Positions 16,252 to 24,917 of a DNA stretch of 64,000 nucleotides are shown here, piece by piece. The stretch lies in the NCBI GenBank assembly GCA_949077035.1, contig CARUPR010000006.1:1-64000 (forward strand), given 5' to 3'. Every line of letters starts with the position of its first letter. Positions within the stretch are counted from its first letter, which is position 1. Under the pieces are notes generated by a model. It saw only the letters and a program-made list of their open reading frames with translations. It searched no databases and was not told where the DNA came from. The translations under genes were made by a program, and so were the position numbers. This stretch comes from an uncultured Eubacteriales bacterium. Lineage in GTDB: Bacteria; Bacillota; Clostridia; Christensenellales; UBA1242.

Positions 16252-17283
16252 TTAATTATACAGATTTACATTTTTTGCAACAGATTTTCTCATGTCCTCA
16301 TTTATTGCTGCATAGTGTTTTTTTGTTGTGTTTACATCTTTATGGCCTAAAATATCAGCAACAATATAAATATCGTTTGTTTGTTTATATAAATTTGTGC
16401 CAAAAGTGCTTCTTAGTTTATGAGGTGATATTTTTTTTAAAGGTGAAGCGATTGCTGCAAATTTTTTTACAAGGTCTTCAACAGCTCTCAAGGAAATACG
16501 TTTATTTTGAATTGAAATAAACATTGCATTTTCGTTTGGTTGAAGATTTAATGTCGACCTTTTTTCAAGCCATGTTTTTAAAGCCATTGCAACATCATTT
16601 GAAAAATATAAAGTTGCTTGATTTCCACCTTTTCTGGTTACGACAAACGCATTTTGAGTAAAATCAAAGCTATCTAAATTTAAACCTACCAGTTCTGAAA
16701 TTCTTATGCCTGTTCCTAAAAATAGGGTGATAATAGCATTGTCTCTTTCAAAAGTATGTTTATTGTAGGCTTGTTGACGCTTTGAAAATTCTATTGGGTT
16801 TTCAACAACATTCAAAAGGGTGTTGACTTCATCTGGTTCTAGCCTAATTATCTCTTTGTTATGAAGTTTTGGTGTTGTGATTTTGCTGGCTATGTTTGAT
16901 GAAATAAGATTATGATTGAATAGGTATTTAAAAAATGAGCGAAGAGATGCAAGTTTTCTTGCTTTTCCGCGTTCGGTATTTTTAAAACTTTTTCCGTCTA
17001 TTTCATAATAAGAAAGAAATGACAAAAATCTCTCTATTTGAATTGTGGTAAGTTCTTCTAAATCCTTTAATGTTATCTGACTTTCATCCTTATGAAAAAT
17101 GTATTGAGAAATAAAATAGAAAAAAATCGAGATATCCATAGAATAATTATATCTTGTAAGAAGAGATGTATTATTTTCTATACCAATAAAAAAGTCAAAA
17201 CAAAAATCAGGCAATTTTTCTGTATATTTTGACATTTTTAATCTTGTTTGCAAATCTCTTTTTTGATAGAAATCGTTGTTCAT
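16252..17283 (-). CDS. tyrosine recombinase (Xer-like integrase)
   Basis: 343 residues. An N-terminal SAM-like core-binding domain (about 20-130) and a C-terminal catalytic domain with the full residue set: R194 (GTGIRISELVGL), K218, H288 and R291 (PHKLRSTFG), H314 (LGHKD) and the nucleophile Y324. It has Xer-like length and a chromosomal-type composition identical to its neighbours, with no excisionase or phage genes beside it. It is therefore more likely a resident Xer/CodV-type or orphan recombinase than a live mobile-element integrase. It occupies the region where spo0A often follows spoIVB. Substrate site unknown; inverted repeats 3' of the gene are candidates. Confidence 0.93.
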   Translation of the reverse strand: MNNDFYQKRDLQTRLKMSKYTEKLPDFCFDFFIGIENNTSLLTRYNYSMDISIFFYFISQYIFHKDESQITLKDLEELTTIQIERFLSFLSYYEIDGKSFKNTERGKARKLASLRSFFKYLFNHNLISSNIASKITTPKLHNKEIIRLEPDEVNTLLNVVENPIEFSKRQQAYNKHTFERDNAIITLFLGTGIRISELVGLNLDSFDFTQNAFVVTRKGGNQATLYFSNDVAMALKTWLEKRSTLNLQPNENAMFISIQNKRISLRAVEDLVKKFAAIASPLKKISPHKLRSTFGTNLYKQTNDIYIVADILGHKDVNTTKKHYAAINEDMRKSVAKNVNLYN

Positions 17284-17461
17284 GAATATATTTTATCACT
17301 ATTTATAGATAATTGCAAGCAAATTTATCTATGCGTAAAATATTTTTTTATTAATTATAAATTTATAACAATATTCTGCTATTAATATTTAAATTTTATA
17401 TATGAAAGGGGCTAACTAAAATAAAAAAATGAATCAATAAAAGTTTTATTTTATTAATTAA

Positions 17462-17490
17462 TTGACTAAAATTTATAAAAAGGTTATAAT
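17462..17490 (+). promoter_or_regulatory. serS promoter
   Basis: TTGACT (17462-17467), 17-base spacer, TATAAT (17485-17490). The short leader leaves no room for a T-box. Confidence 0.75.
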
Positions 17491-17513
17491 ATTTTTAATT
17501 AGGGAGGATTTTT

Positions 17514-18812
17514 ATGATAGACATTAATTTGATTAGGACTAATCCAGAGTTGGTTAAAGAAAATATAAAGAAAAAATTTCAAGAACATAAGCTTGAATAT
17601 GTTAATCAAGTAATAGATTTAGACCAAAACATTCGTATTTTAAAGAAAGAAGGTGATAATCTTCGTTCTATGAGAAATTCTTTGAGTGCACAAATAGGAG
17701 CACTTATGAGAGAAAAAAAAGTTGAGCAAGCACAAGAAATCAAAGCTCAGGTTGTAAAAAACAATGATAGAATTGTAGAAATAGAAAAAGAAGAGGCAAT
17801 TCTTTCAGAAAAATTAAAAAAACTTATGTATTTGATACCAAACATCATTGCAGATGATGTTCCTGTTGGTAAAGATGACAGTGAAAATGTTCAAAGATTG
17901 ACAATTGGTGAGGCTAAAAAGCCTGATTACGAAATACCTTATCATGCCGATATTTTAGAAAATCTTAATGGTCTTGATTTAGACAGTGCAAGAAGAACTA
18001 GTGGTAATGGTTTTTATTATCTTACAGGTGATATTGCAAGATTACATTCGGCAATTCTTTCATACGCAAGAGATTTTATGATTGATAAGGGTTTTACCTA
18101 TGTAATCCCTCCATTTATGATAAGAAGTGATGTTGTCAATGGTGTTATGAGTTTTGAAGAAATGGAAAACATGATGTATAAAATCGAAGGTGAAGACTTG
18201 TATTTAATTGGAACAAGTGAACATTCTATGATTGGTAGATTTAAAGATACAATCATTAAAGAATCAGAACTTCCTCTTTGTCTTACATCTTATTCACCAT
18301 GTTTTAGAAAAGAAGTAGGCGCTCATGGAATTGAAGAGAGGGGAATTTATCGAGTTCATCAATTTGAAAAACAAGAGATGATTGTTATATGTAAACCTGA
18401 AGAATCAAAAGATTGGTATAATAAAATGTGGCAAATTTCATCTGATTTCTTTAAGAGCTTGGATATCCCACATGAAGTTATGGAATGTTGTAGCGGCGAC
18501 TTGGCAGATTTAAAGGTGAAATCTTGTGATATAAATGCTTGGAGCCCTCGTCAAAATCGCTATTTTGGTGAATTAGGTTCTTGTTCAAACTTATCAGATG
18601 CTCAGGCAAGAAGATTAGGAATTAAATATAAAACATCAGAAGGCACAAAGCTTGCTCATACATTGAATAATACCGTTGTTGCTCCGCCAAGAATGTTGAT
18701 CGCTTTCCTTGAAAATAATCTAAATGAAGATGGAAGTGTAAATATTCCTGTTGCCTTAAGAAATTATATGGGTGGCAAAGAAAAAATTTATCCTAGCAAA
18801 AAAGGAAAATAA
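17514..18812 (+). CDS. serS: seryl-tRNA synthetase
   Basis: 432 residues, standard length. The N-terminal antiparallel coiled-coil arm (about 30-105) reaches the long variable arm of tRNA-Ser. The class II core contains GTSEHSMIG, motif 2 SPCFRKEVGAHGIEERGIYR and RVHQFEKQEM, and a motif 3 region TLNNTVVAPPRMLIAFLEN. AGGGAGG precedes the ATG by 6 bases. The downstream uncharacterised gene begins on the base after the serS stop codon, so the two are cotranscribed and probably coupled. Confidence 0.97.
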   Translation: MIDINLIRTNPELVKENIKKKFQEHKLEYVNQVIDLDQNIRILKKEGDNLRSMRNSLSAQIGALMREKKVEQAQEIKAQVVKNNDRIVEIEKEEAILSEKLKKLMYLIPNIIADDVPVGKDDSENVQRLTIGEAKKPDYEIPYHADILENLNGLDLDSARRTSGNGFYYLTGDIARLHSAILSYARDFMIDKGFTYVIPPFMIRSDVVNGVMSFEEMENMMYKIEGEDLYLIGTSEHSMIGRFKDTIIKESELPLCLTSYSPCFRKEVGAHGIEERGIYRVHQFEKQEMIVICKPEESKDWYNKMWQISSDFFKSLDIPHEVMECCSGDLADLKVKSCDINAWSPRQNRYFGELGSCSNLSDAQARRLGIKYKTSEGTKLAHTLNNTVVAPPRMLIAFLENNLNEDGSVNIPVALRNYMGGKEKIYPSKKGK

Positions 18813-19766
18813 ATGGCAAAAATAAAAATCACTAGAGAACTTATAAATTCAATAGTAAGACAAGACAATGCTAAATATTTAAAGAAGGTGAACAAAACTG
18901 TCAATCAATTATTGGCATCTTCTATCGATATTCTATCTCAAAAAGTAAGTTATATTAATGTAAAAAATGTTGTATTGCAACCGGTAAATGAACTGTTAAA
19001 CAATTCCTTTATAGATAATTCAAGCTGTATATATTTTCTAGGTGTAGATAATGCGCAATTAGAATTAAATACATTAAAATCTACAAATTTCTGGCGAAAT
19101 TTTAAGGAAAGATTTAAATATGCTTGGGCCAATCGTAGATTAATCAAGAAAAAAAGACGAAGAAAAAAGAGAAAACGTAAGGAAGAAGATTCGATTGAAA
19201 AGATATATTTTGATGCGAGTAAATATACTATATATAATTTAGCTGAAGATTTGCAAACAAGTATATGTAGTTTATTAACAGAAACATCTCTCATAAGTTT
19301 AAAAAATTGCAGATTAAGCATATTAGGAAGAGATGATTTAGGTTTCAATACCGAAATAGTAATATATCTTGTAAGTAAGAATGACGAATCTTATAAATTT
19401 TATACTACAAATAAAAAAGGTTTTATAGATATAAATCTTAATTCTAGAATAGATATATTATCAAAAAAGCTGTCTGAAACAGGTGATTATCTATCACAAA
19501 TAATGAAAATATTTAATACTTTATATTTTAATGTAAATGGTAGTATGCCAAATCAGATTTATTTGGAAAGTATATTAAATTATGTGCCAAGTCAATTATA
19601 TCAAGGTGCTGATATTTATAAAATTTTCCTGAAAATTGTAAATTTTTTAAAATTAAAGTCTATCAGAAATATCAATTCTATAAACGATGTTTCAAAAAAT
19701 ATCAATGAAGATGTTGTTTGTGGCAATTGTGGTTTAGGTTTTAATAAAGTATTAAATTTATTATAA
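18813..19766 (+). CDS. uncharacterised protein with possible nucleotidyltransferase-like C-terminal region
   Basis: 317 residues, no confident family. Visible layout: a helical N-terminus (1-65), then an extremely basic stretch at about 112-126 (KKKRRRKKRKRK followed by EED), and a mixed alpha/beta C-terminal half. Residues ~225-285 (GDYLSQIMKIFNTLYFNV, then MPNQIYLESILNYVPSQLY and DIYKIFLKIVNFLK) recall the helical C-terminal domain of polymerase-beta-like nucleotidyltransferases, but no GS-x-D-x-D catalytic motif is visible. The basic run suggests nucleic-acid or ribosome binding. It starts on the base after the serS stop, with AAAGGAA inside serS as ribosome site, and is followed by a terminator. 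A link to tRNA is possible but unproven. Confidence 0.55.
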   Translation: MAKIKITRELINSIVRQDNAKYLKKVNKTVNQLLASSIDILSQKVSYINVKNVVLQPVNELLNNSFIDNSSCIYFLGVDNAQLELNTLKSTNFWRNFKERFKYAWANRRLIKKKRRRKKRKRKEEDSIEKIYFDASKYTIYNLAEDLQTSICSLLTETSLISLKNCRLSILGRDDLGFNTEIVIYLVSKNDESYKFYTTNKKGFIDINLNSRIDILSKKLSETGDYLSQIMKIFNTLYFNVNGSMPNQIYLESILNYVPSQLYQGADIYKIFLKIVNFLKLKSIRNINSINDVSKNINEDVVCGNCGLGFNKVLNLL

Positions 19767-19786
19767 ATGTGATTTATAAGATGTTT

Positions 19787-19831
19787 AAAAAAATATATGA
19801 ATATATCCTTATAGATTCATATATTTTTTTA
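19787..19831. terminator. terminator of serS operon
   Basis: AAAAAAATATATGAAT (19787-19802) pairs exactly with ATTCATATATTTTTTT (19815-19830). AT-only but long, and T-rich on both strands. Confidence 0.8.
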
Positions 19832-19901
19832 AGAAAGAAATGAAAAAATGGTAAACAATATAAAATTCTGATAAAATAGCTAAAATAAATAATTATTAAA
19901 A

Positions 19902-19936
19902 AATAACATAATACTTTACTTTTAAGTGCTATTATG
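19902..19936. repeat. inverted-repeat motif, copy 2
   Basis: Second copy of the motif at 16055-16088: identical AATAACATAATA (19902-19913), TTTAC, and GCTATTATG at the far end. Inner arms CATAATA / TATTATG are kept. The outer sequence diverges, forming a small GTGC / GCAC hairpin instead. Confidence 0.55.
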
Positions 19937-19940
19937 CACC

Positions 19941-19976
19941 TATCTCTGCGTAAAAGCTGTCTTTTACGCAGAGATA
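19941..19976. repeat. perfect 16-bp hairpin in a gene-free stretch
   Basis: TATCTCTGCGTAAAAG (19941-19956), loop CTGT, then its exact complement (19961-19976). There is no T-run on either side, so it is not a standard terminator. It lies 5 bases after the copy 2 repeat. The rest of 19767-20274 is AT-rich with a promoter at its right end; no gene was found. Confidence 0.8.
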
Positions 19977-20230
19977 TAAATGTTGCCCTTTTGTATTTTT
20001 GACAACAATTTGGCTAAAAATTATACAAAATATGACTATTATGATTTAAAAAATTTTCTTTTTTAATACATTTTATAATTACTTCCCTATATTAAATCTT
20101 ATCTTATTAATTTTTTTATTGAAATTGCTAGAATTTAGCTTTTTGATATGCAAAAATTTGTGTATTTACTTGAGTAATTGTATGGTAGTATGCAAGACAT
20201 ACTACTATTTAATTTTTATTTAAAAAATTG

Positions 20231-20259
20231 TTGACTTAGATGAAAAGTTGTTTTATAAT
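20231..20259 (+). promoter_or_regulatory. promoter of PadR-like gene, giving a very short leader
   Basis: TTGACT (20231-20236), 17-base spacer, TATAAT (20254-20259). The expected start site near 20266 falls within the AGAGGT ribosome site, so the leader would be only about 9 bases. Confidence 0.65.
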
Positions 20260-20274
20260 TTAATAGAGGTAATA

Positions 20275-22158
20275 ATGGAACTTTATGCAAAAGGACAACT
20301 CTCTTATTTGATACTCACCTGTCTTCAAGACAGAGATTTTTATGGTCTTGATATAATAAGCGAGATTTCCGCACGTAGTAATGGAAAAATTAATTTAAAA
20401 AAGCCTAGTGTTTATTCAAATCTTACAAGGATGGAAAAGCAGGCTTATATTTCTTCATATTTACAAAACAGCGATTTTGGGCCAAATAGAAAATACTATT
20501 CTTTGACTGATAAAGGTCGAGGTTTTTATCAAGAACTCAAAGCTTATTTTGATTATAACAATATTGATGTATTTAGAGATTTTGTTGATATTGAAATAAA
20601 ATCAGAAAACTTTTTGAATACTTCTAATACAGAAGATAAACAAGAAATTGTAAATGAAGTTTCCCCTATCGAAAATACTCAAAATAGCAATGAGGATATT
20701 AATGTTGAAAATAATGATGAAAATGACTTTTTTGATTTTTCTTCTTTGGAAGATGAAGATAATGCAGTTGATACTACCCTATCAGATGAAGAAAATAATA
20801 CAGAAAGTGTAGAAACAAATCATGACAATCTTGAATCATCTATAAACAGAGAAACTTTATATAATGAAAATATAGAAAACAACAATTTGGAAGCTATAAA
20901 TGATAATAACAATTCTGAGATAGAAGAACAAAAAGATGATGCAAGATTTTTGATAAGAGAAGAAGTTTTTGAAGAAGATAATGAATCAAATCAAATCAAA
21001 GAACAAATTGAAAATCAATCAATTGAAAGAATGGAAGATAATCAAATCAATAATTTTACAAATGAAAATAAAACAGATGAAATTGTTGAAGAAAAGAAAG
21101 ATGATGCGGTCTTTATTTCAAATGCAGATGATTATAACAAACGCCTTTTTGATATTTCAAAAGATATAAACAAAATTAAAAGAAAGAGAAGTTTTGCTGA
21201 AGACCAGATTGCAATTACTACCACCGATGCTTTAATGATTTCAAATGAAAAGAAAAAAGCTAATATAGAAGAGTTTAAAAATTCTTTATTGCAAAATAAA
21301 GCGAAGTATACATACCCTGCCGTCAATTATGAAACAAAAAGTAAATCTCTAAATCAAGCTTTTAATTCTTATGAGAAACATAAAGAATTATCGAAAGAAA
21401 ATGATAAGACTTTAGATAAACAGAAAGAGGTTAAGGACGATGCAGTTTTAATTACCGGACATCTTACTCCAAATGATGTAGGCAAAGCAAAGAAGATAGA
21501 GCCTCCAAAAATTAAAATCGTATCAGAGAATACCAAAGATACCCGTTTACCTGCTCCTAAACGTGATTCAAATGTTGACCCTTCTCATAGAGAAATCCTT
21601 AATAAACTTTATTCCAAGACTAAAGATAACTCATCAACAGAAGTGAGAGAGGATGCAATTTATGATTATAATGATTTAAAAGATTATTATAACAGCCAAA
21701 ACATAGCTTTCAGTGCATATGAAAAGAATTTGGAAAAAACACAACACAATACAAATTTGATTTATTTATCTGTAAGTATTGCGACATTGCTTATGTGTCT
21801 GCTTTCATCTACCCTACTTTATGTTATATTTTTAAAAACCGGAATGTTGAATTCAAATACTAATTTTATGTTTATCTTATTGCCTACCCTATTAATAATT
21901 GATGTTGCGATAAAAATTTATAACTATAAAATGTATACAAGTTGGATGCCAACACAATTGTCACCTTTATGGAAAATTTTGTGTTATTATCTATTAGTTT
22001 CTTGCATTATTGTAGGTTTAAATTTAATTTGTGGTATTGCAACAAAGAGTTTTAACTTATTTGCAACAACTTTGATTTTGCCGCTTATACTTGCTTTGAT
22101 AATTATCCCTGTTAGATATTTCTTAAAGCGTATATTACTAGTTAAATATTGGAGATAA
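20275..22158 (+). CDS. membrane-anchored PadR-like regulator with long acidic linker
   Basis: 627 residues. Residues 1-85 form a PadR-type winged helix (MELYAKGQLSYLILTCLQDR, FYGLDIISEI, SVYSNLTRMEKQAYI, RKYYSLTDKGR). A very acidic, Asn/Glu/Asp-rich linker (~100-490) is predicted disordered. It contains four copies of a short motif (K/R)-(D/E)-D-A plus aliphatic residues at K220, K275, K387 and R458. The C-terminus (about 495-620) has four hydrophobic segments, so the DNA-binding domain would be tethered to the membrane. Ordinary PadR proteins are 110-200 residues. The ATG at 20275 follows AGAGGT. It is monocistronic with its own terminator. Target genes and signal unknown. Confidence 0.8.
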   Translation: MELYAKGQLSYLILTCLQDRDFYGLDIISEISARSNGKINLKKPSVYSNLTRMEKQAYISSYLQNSDFGPNRKYYSLTDKGRGFYQELKAYFDYNNIDVFRDFVDIEIKSENFLNTSNTEDKQEIVNEVSPIENTQNSNEDINVENNDENDFFDFSSLEDEDNAVDTTLSDEENNTESVETNHDNLESSINRETLYNENIENNNLEAINDNNNSEIEEQKDDARFLIREEVFEEDNESNQIKEQIENQSIERMEDNQINNFTNENKTDEIVEEKKDDAVFISNADDYNKRLFDISKDINKIKRKRSFAEDQIAITTTDALMISNEKKKANIEEFKNSLLQNKAKYTYPAVNYETKSKSLNQAFNSYEKHKELSKENDKTLDKQKEVKDDAVLITGHLTPNDVGKAKKIEPPKIKIVSENTKDTRLPAPKRDSNVDPSHREILNKLYSKTKDNSSTEVREDAIYDYNDLKDYYNSQNIAFSAYEKNLEKTQHNTNLIYLSVSIATLLMCLLSSTLLYVIFLKTGMLNSNTNFMFILLPTLLIIDVAIKIYNYKMYTSWMPTQLSPLWKILCYYLLVSCIIVGLNLICGIATKSFNLFATTLILPLILALIIIPVRYFLKRILLVKYWR

Positions 22159-22170
22159 TAAAATAATGAT

Positions 22171-22203
22171 AAAAAATACTGTGATTTTACACAGTATTTT
22201 TTT
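22171..22203 (+). terminator. terminator of PadR-like gene
   Basis: AAAAATACTGTG / CACAGTATTTTT hairpin with T-run. Confidence 0.85.
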
Positions 22204-22331
22204 GATTTAGAATGGCAAGAAAGGCAGAAACAAAGATAGTTTTTTAATTTCACAATTTGATTTAATTTGGTTATAATTTAATAAAAAATAATCAAATATT
22301 AATAATTAAGTTATATTTTAATAATAAAATT

Positions 22332-22943
22332 TTAAATTTTTCTTTGTTTTGCTTTGTGGTATTTTCTTATGATTGAAATAAAAAGGTCTACAAATAAGAA
22401 GACTATAATAATTAATAAAGACATTATAAGAATATATGAGATTGAATTTTCAAACAATGTGCAAAGCAATGTAATAGCAGAAGTCGATATTAATGTGCCT
22501 ATTGCGATGGTAAGAAATGAGAATTTTAAATCCAGATTGCTTAACCCTGCAATTAAACTGCCCGTCCATACCCCTGTTAGAGGCAACGGAATTGCAACAA
22601 AACCTGCAAGAGCTAAATACTTTTTAAAGTTTGATTTTTTATTTTCTATAATAGCACTTTTGGTTAAGTATCGATGCATAAATTTTGAACTTATAAATCC
22701 TGTCGTTTTTCCTTTGAGTTTTCTGACTATTATCATTATTAAATAGCTTGGCAACAAAGAAGCAAAGAAAGCGATAAAAAGTGTTAGAATTGGCGACAAA
22801 GCATTATCACCCCAAAGTGATACATTCATTGCAAAAGGAATTGCAATTTTGCTTTCTAAGGTTGGACAAATTGCAATCAAAACAACTGCAAGCCAAACAC
22901 AATTTTCAAAATGGTCTACAAAAAAATCAATAATAAAATCCAT
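22332..22943 (-). CDS. small multidrug export-family membrane protein (COG2426-like)
   Basis: 203 residues with about five membrane helices. The family signature around PLPLTGVWTGSLIAGL (about 118-133) matches the Sm_multidrug_ex group, where PLPGTGAWTGALIA is usual. The first conserved motif, usually ELRGAIP, reads ESKIAIPFAM here. Despite the family name, transport of drugs has little general support; treat the substrate as unknown. The gene stands alone between the PadR-like gene and rny, converging with the former. Confidence 0.75.
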   Translation of the reverse strand: MDFIIDFFVDHFENCVWLAVVLIAICPTLESKIAIPFAMNVSLWGDNALSPILTLFIAFFASLLPSYLIMIIVRKLKGKTTGFISSKFMHRYLTKSAIIENKKSNFKKYLALAGFVAIPLPLTGVWTGSLIAGLSNLDLKFSFLTIAIGTLISTSAITLLCTLFENSISYILIMSLLIIIVFLFVDLFISIIRKYHKAKQRKI

Positions 22944-23044
22944 ATTATAAAATATTAATGTTTTAATTAAAATATGACTTCAAATATTTATTTCATAAGA
23001 ATTTTTTGTTTTTGATGTTACTCTTTGAATAAAAATGAAGAATA

Positions 23045-23075
23045 AAAAACCACTAGTAAAACTAGTGGTTTTTTT
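23045..23075. terminator. rny terminator
   Basis: AAAAACCACTAGT / ACTAGTGGTTTTT around AAA, with T-runs on both strands. Confidence 0.85.
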
Positions 23076-23081
23076 GCTTGA

Positions 23082-24671
23082 TTATTTCGCTGTTTCAGTA
23101 AAACGTTTTTCTCTGATAACAACAACTTTGATTTGTCCTGGATACTGCATTTCTTGTTCTATCTTCTTAGATATGTCTTTTGCAAGGAATAGTGCATTGT
23201 TGTCATTTATTTGGTCTGGTTTAACAATAATTCTTACCTCTCTGCCCGCCTGGATAGCATAAGATTTTTCAACTCCATTGAAACCATTGCAAATTTCTTC
23301 CAATTGTTGAAGACGTTTGATATAATTTTCTAAACTTTCTCTTCTTGCACCAGGTCTAGAGCTTGAAATAGCATCAGCAACTTGAACAAGAATTGCTTCA
23401 ATTGAATTGTAAGGAACATCGCCATGATGAGCGTGTATACAATGAATGACCTCTTCGGACTCTTTATATTTTCTAGCAAGGTCAATTCCAATTGAAACAT
23501 GAGTTCCGTCAATTTCATGGTCAAGGGCTTTTCCAATATCATGTAAAAGACCACCCCTCTTTGCAACAAGAACATTTGCCCCAAGTTCGGTTGCCAAAAG
23601 TCCTGCGATAATTGATGTTTCAATACTATGTGTCAGGCAGTTTTGACCATAACTTGTTCTGTATTTAAGTCTTCCTAAAATTTTAACAAGTTCTGGATTT
23701 AAATTATAAATTCCAACATCATTGCAGGCATTTTCACCAGCTTCTTTGATTATTCTTTCAACATCTTTTGACGCTTTTTCAACGATTTCTTCAATTCTTG
23801 TTGGATGTATTCTTCCATCAACAATCAATTTTTCAAGACTCATTCTTGCAATTTCTCTTCTGACAGGGTCAAAACTTGAAATAGTGATTGTTTCAGGTGT
23901 ATCGTCAACTATAAGTTCTACACCAGTTACACTTTCAATTGCACGAATATTTCTTCCTTCACGTCCAATAATTCTACCCTTCATGTCATCATTTGGAAGA
24001 GCAACAGAAGTTACTGTAAACTCAGAAGATAAGTCTGTTGCACATTTTTGAATAGCACCAACAACTATATTTTTAGCTATATCTTCAGCTTTTTCTTTTG
24101 CATTGTCTTCTATCTGTTTTACTAAGATTCCAGCATCCTTTTTTGCCTCTTCAGTTATGCTTTCAATCAGAATATCTTTTGCTTCTTTTTTGGAAAGACC
24201 AGAAATTTTTTCTAATTTTTCAGTCATTTGTATTTTGATTTCATCTTGTTGTTTTAGTTTTTCAGCCAAAACCAATTTTTCATTTTCAAGAAGTGATTTT
24301 TCATTGTCTATTTGTTGACTTTTTGTATCTAAAGTAGTTTCTTTTTTGGTAAGATATTCCTCTCTTTGGTCCAATCTTTCTTCCTGTTTTTGAATTTCTC
24401 CTCTTCTTTCTTTGGCTTCAGAATTTGCTTCATCTCTAATTTTTTGAGCCTCTTCCTTAGCCTCTAAAATAGATTCCTTTTTTATGCTCTTAGCTTCTGC
24501 ATACGCCTCTTCAATTATTTTTACAGCATTAGATTTACTTTTACCTATTTTCTTACTTGCTAGTAGATTGTAAACTAAAATTCCAACAACTGCACCTACA
24601 ATAAGTGCAATTATTCCGCTAACAACTCCGGCGGTTACAGCAGCATTGCATAATATGCTTAAACTGCTCAT
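23082..24671 (-). CDS. rny: ribonuclease Y
   Basis: 529 residues, membrane-anchored endoribonuclease that initiates mRNA decay in Firmicutes. Order: N-terminal transmembrane helix (~10-35), long charged coiled coil (~40-200), KH domain (GRIIGREGRNIRAIESVTGV), and an HD domain with LLHDIGKALDHE metal ligands and IHAHHGD. The start at 24671 is chosen because AAAGGGG lies 4-5 bases upstream. A longer in-frame reading (from 24752) would add a second hydrophobic segment without a ribosome site. Monocistronic. Confidence 0.95.
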   Translation of the reverse strand: MSSLSILCNAAVTAGVVSGIIALIVGAVVGILVYNLLASKKIGKSKSNAVKIIEEAYAEAKSIKKESILEAKEEAQKIRDEANSEAKERRGEIQKQEERLDQREEYLTKKETTLDTKSQQIDNEKSLLENEKLVLAEKLKQQDEIKIQMTEKLEKISGLSKKEAKDILIESITEEAKKDAGILVKQIEDNAKEKAEDIAKNIVVGAIQKCATDLSSEFTVTSVALPNDDMKGRIIGREGRNIRAIESVTGVELIVDDTPETITISSFDPVRREIARMSLEKLIVDGRIHPTRIEEIVEKASKDVERIIKEAGENACNDVGIYNLNPELVKILGRLKYRTSYGQNCLTHSIETSIIAGLLATELGANVLVAKRGGLLHDIGKALDHEIDGTHVSIGIDLARKYKESEEVIHCIHAHHGDVPYNSIEAILVQVADAISSSRPGARRESLENYIKRLQQLEEICNGFNGVEKSYAIQAGREVRIIVKPDQINDNNALFLAKDISKKIEQEMQYPGQIKVVVIREKRFTETAK

Positions 24672-24917
24672 ATTTTCCCCTTTTATAGATAGACATACTC
24701 TATCAACTAAAAGTATAATATAAAGAAAAAATAAAGTCAAATATTTAAACATTATATTTTTGACTTTATTTAATAAATAATTTCTAAAAATTTAATTTTA
24801 CTATAATATATTATTACTTGATTACATCTTAAAAAAATTATACTTAGAGTTGTTAAAATTTTTCATTGTATTAGAATAACAAGATTAAAATAATTTGATT
24901 TTCGTATAATTTTTAGA

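Noticed and set aside
18954..19348. 132-codon frame opposite the serS-linked gene
   Set aside because: Antisense of a gene with host-like coding character and operon context.
20881..21700. Asn/Asp/Glu-rich stretch as a sign of a pseudogene or frameshift
   Set aside because: The frame stays open from the PadR domain into well-formed membrane helices, so the linker is a real, if disordered, part.
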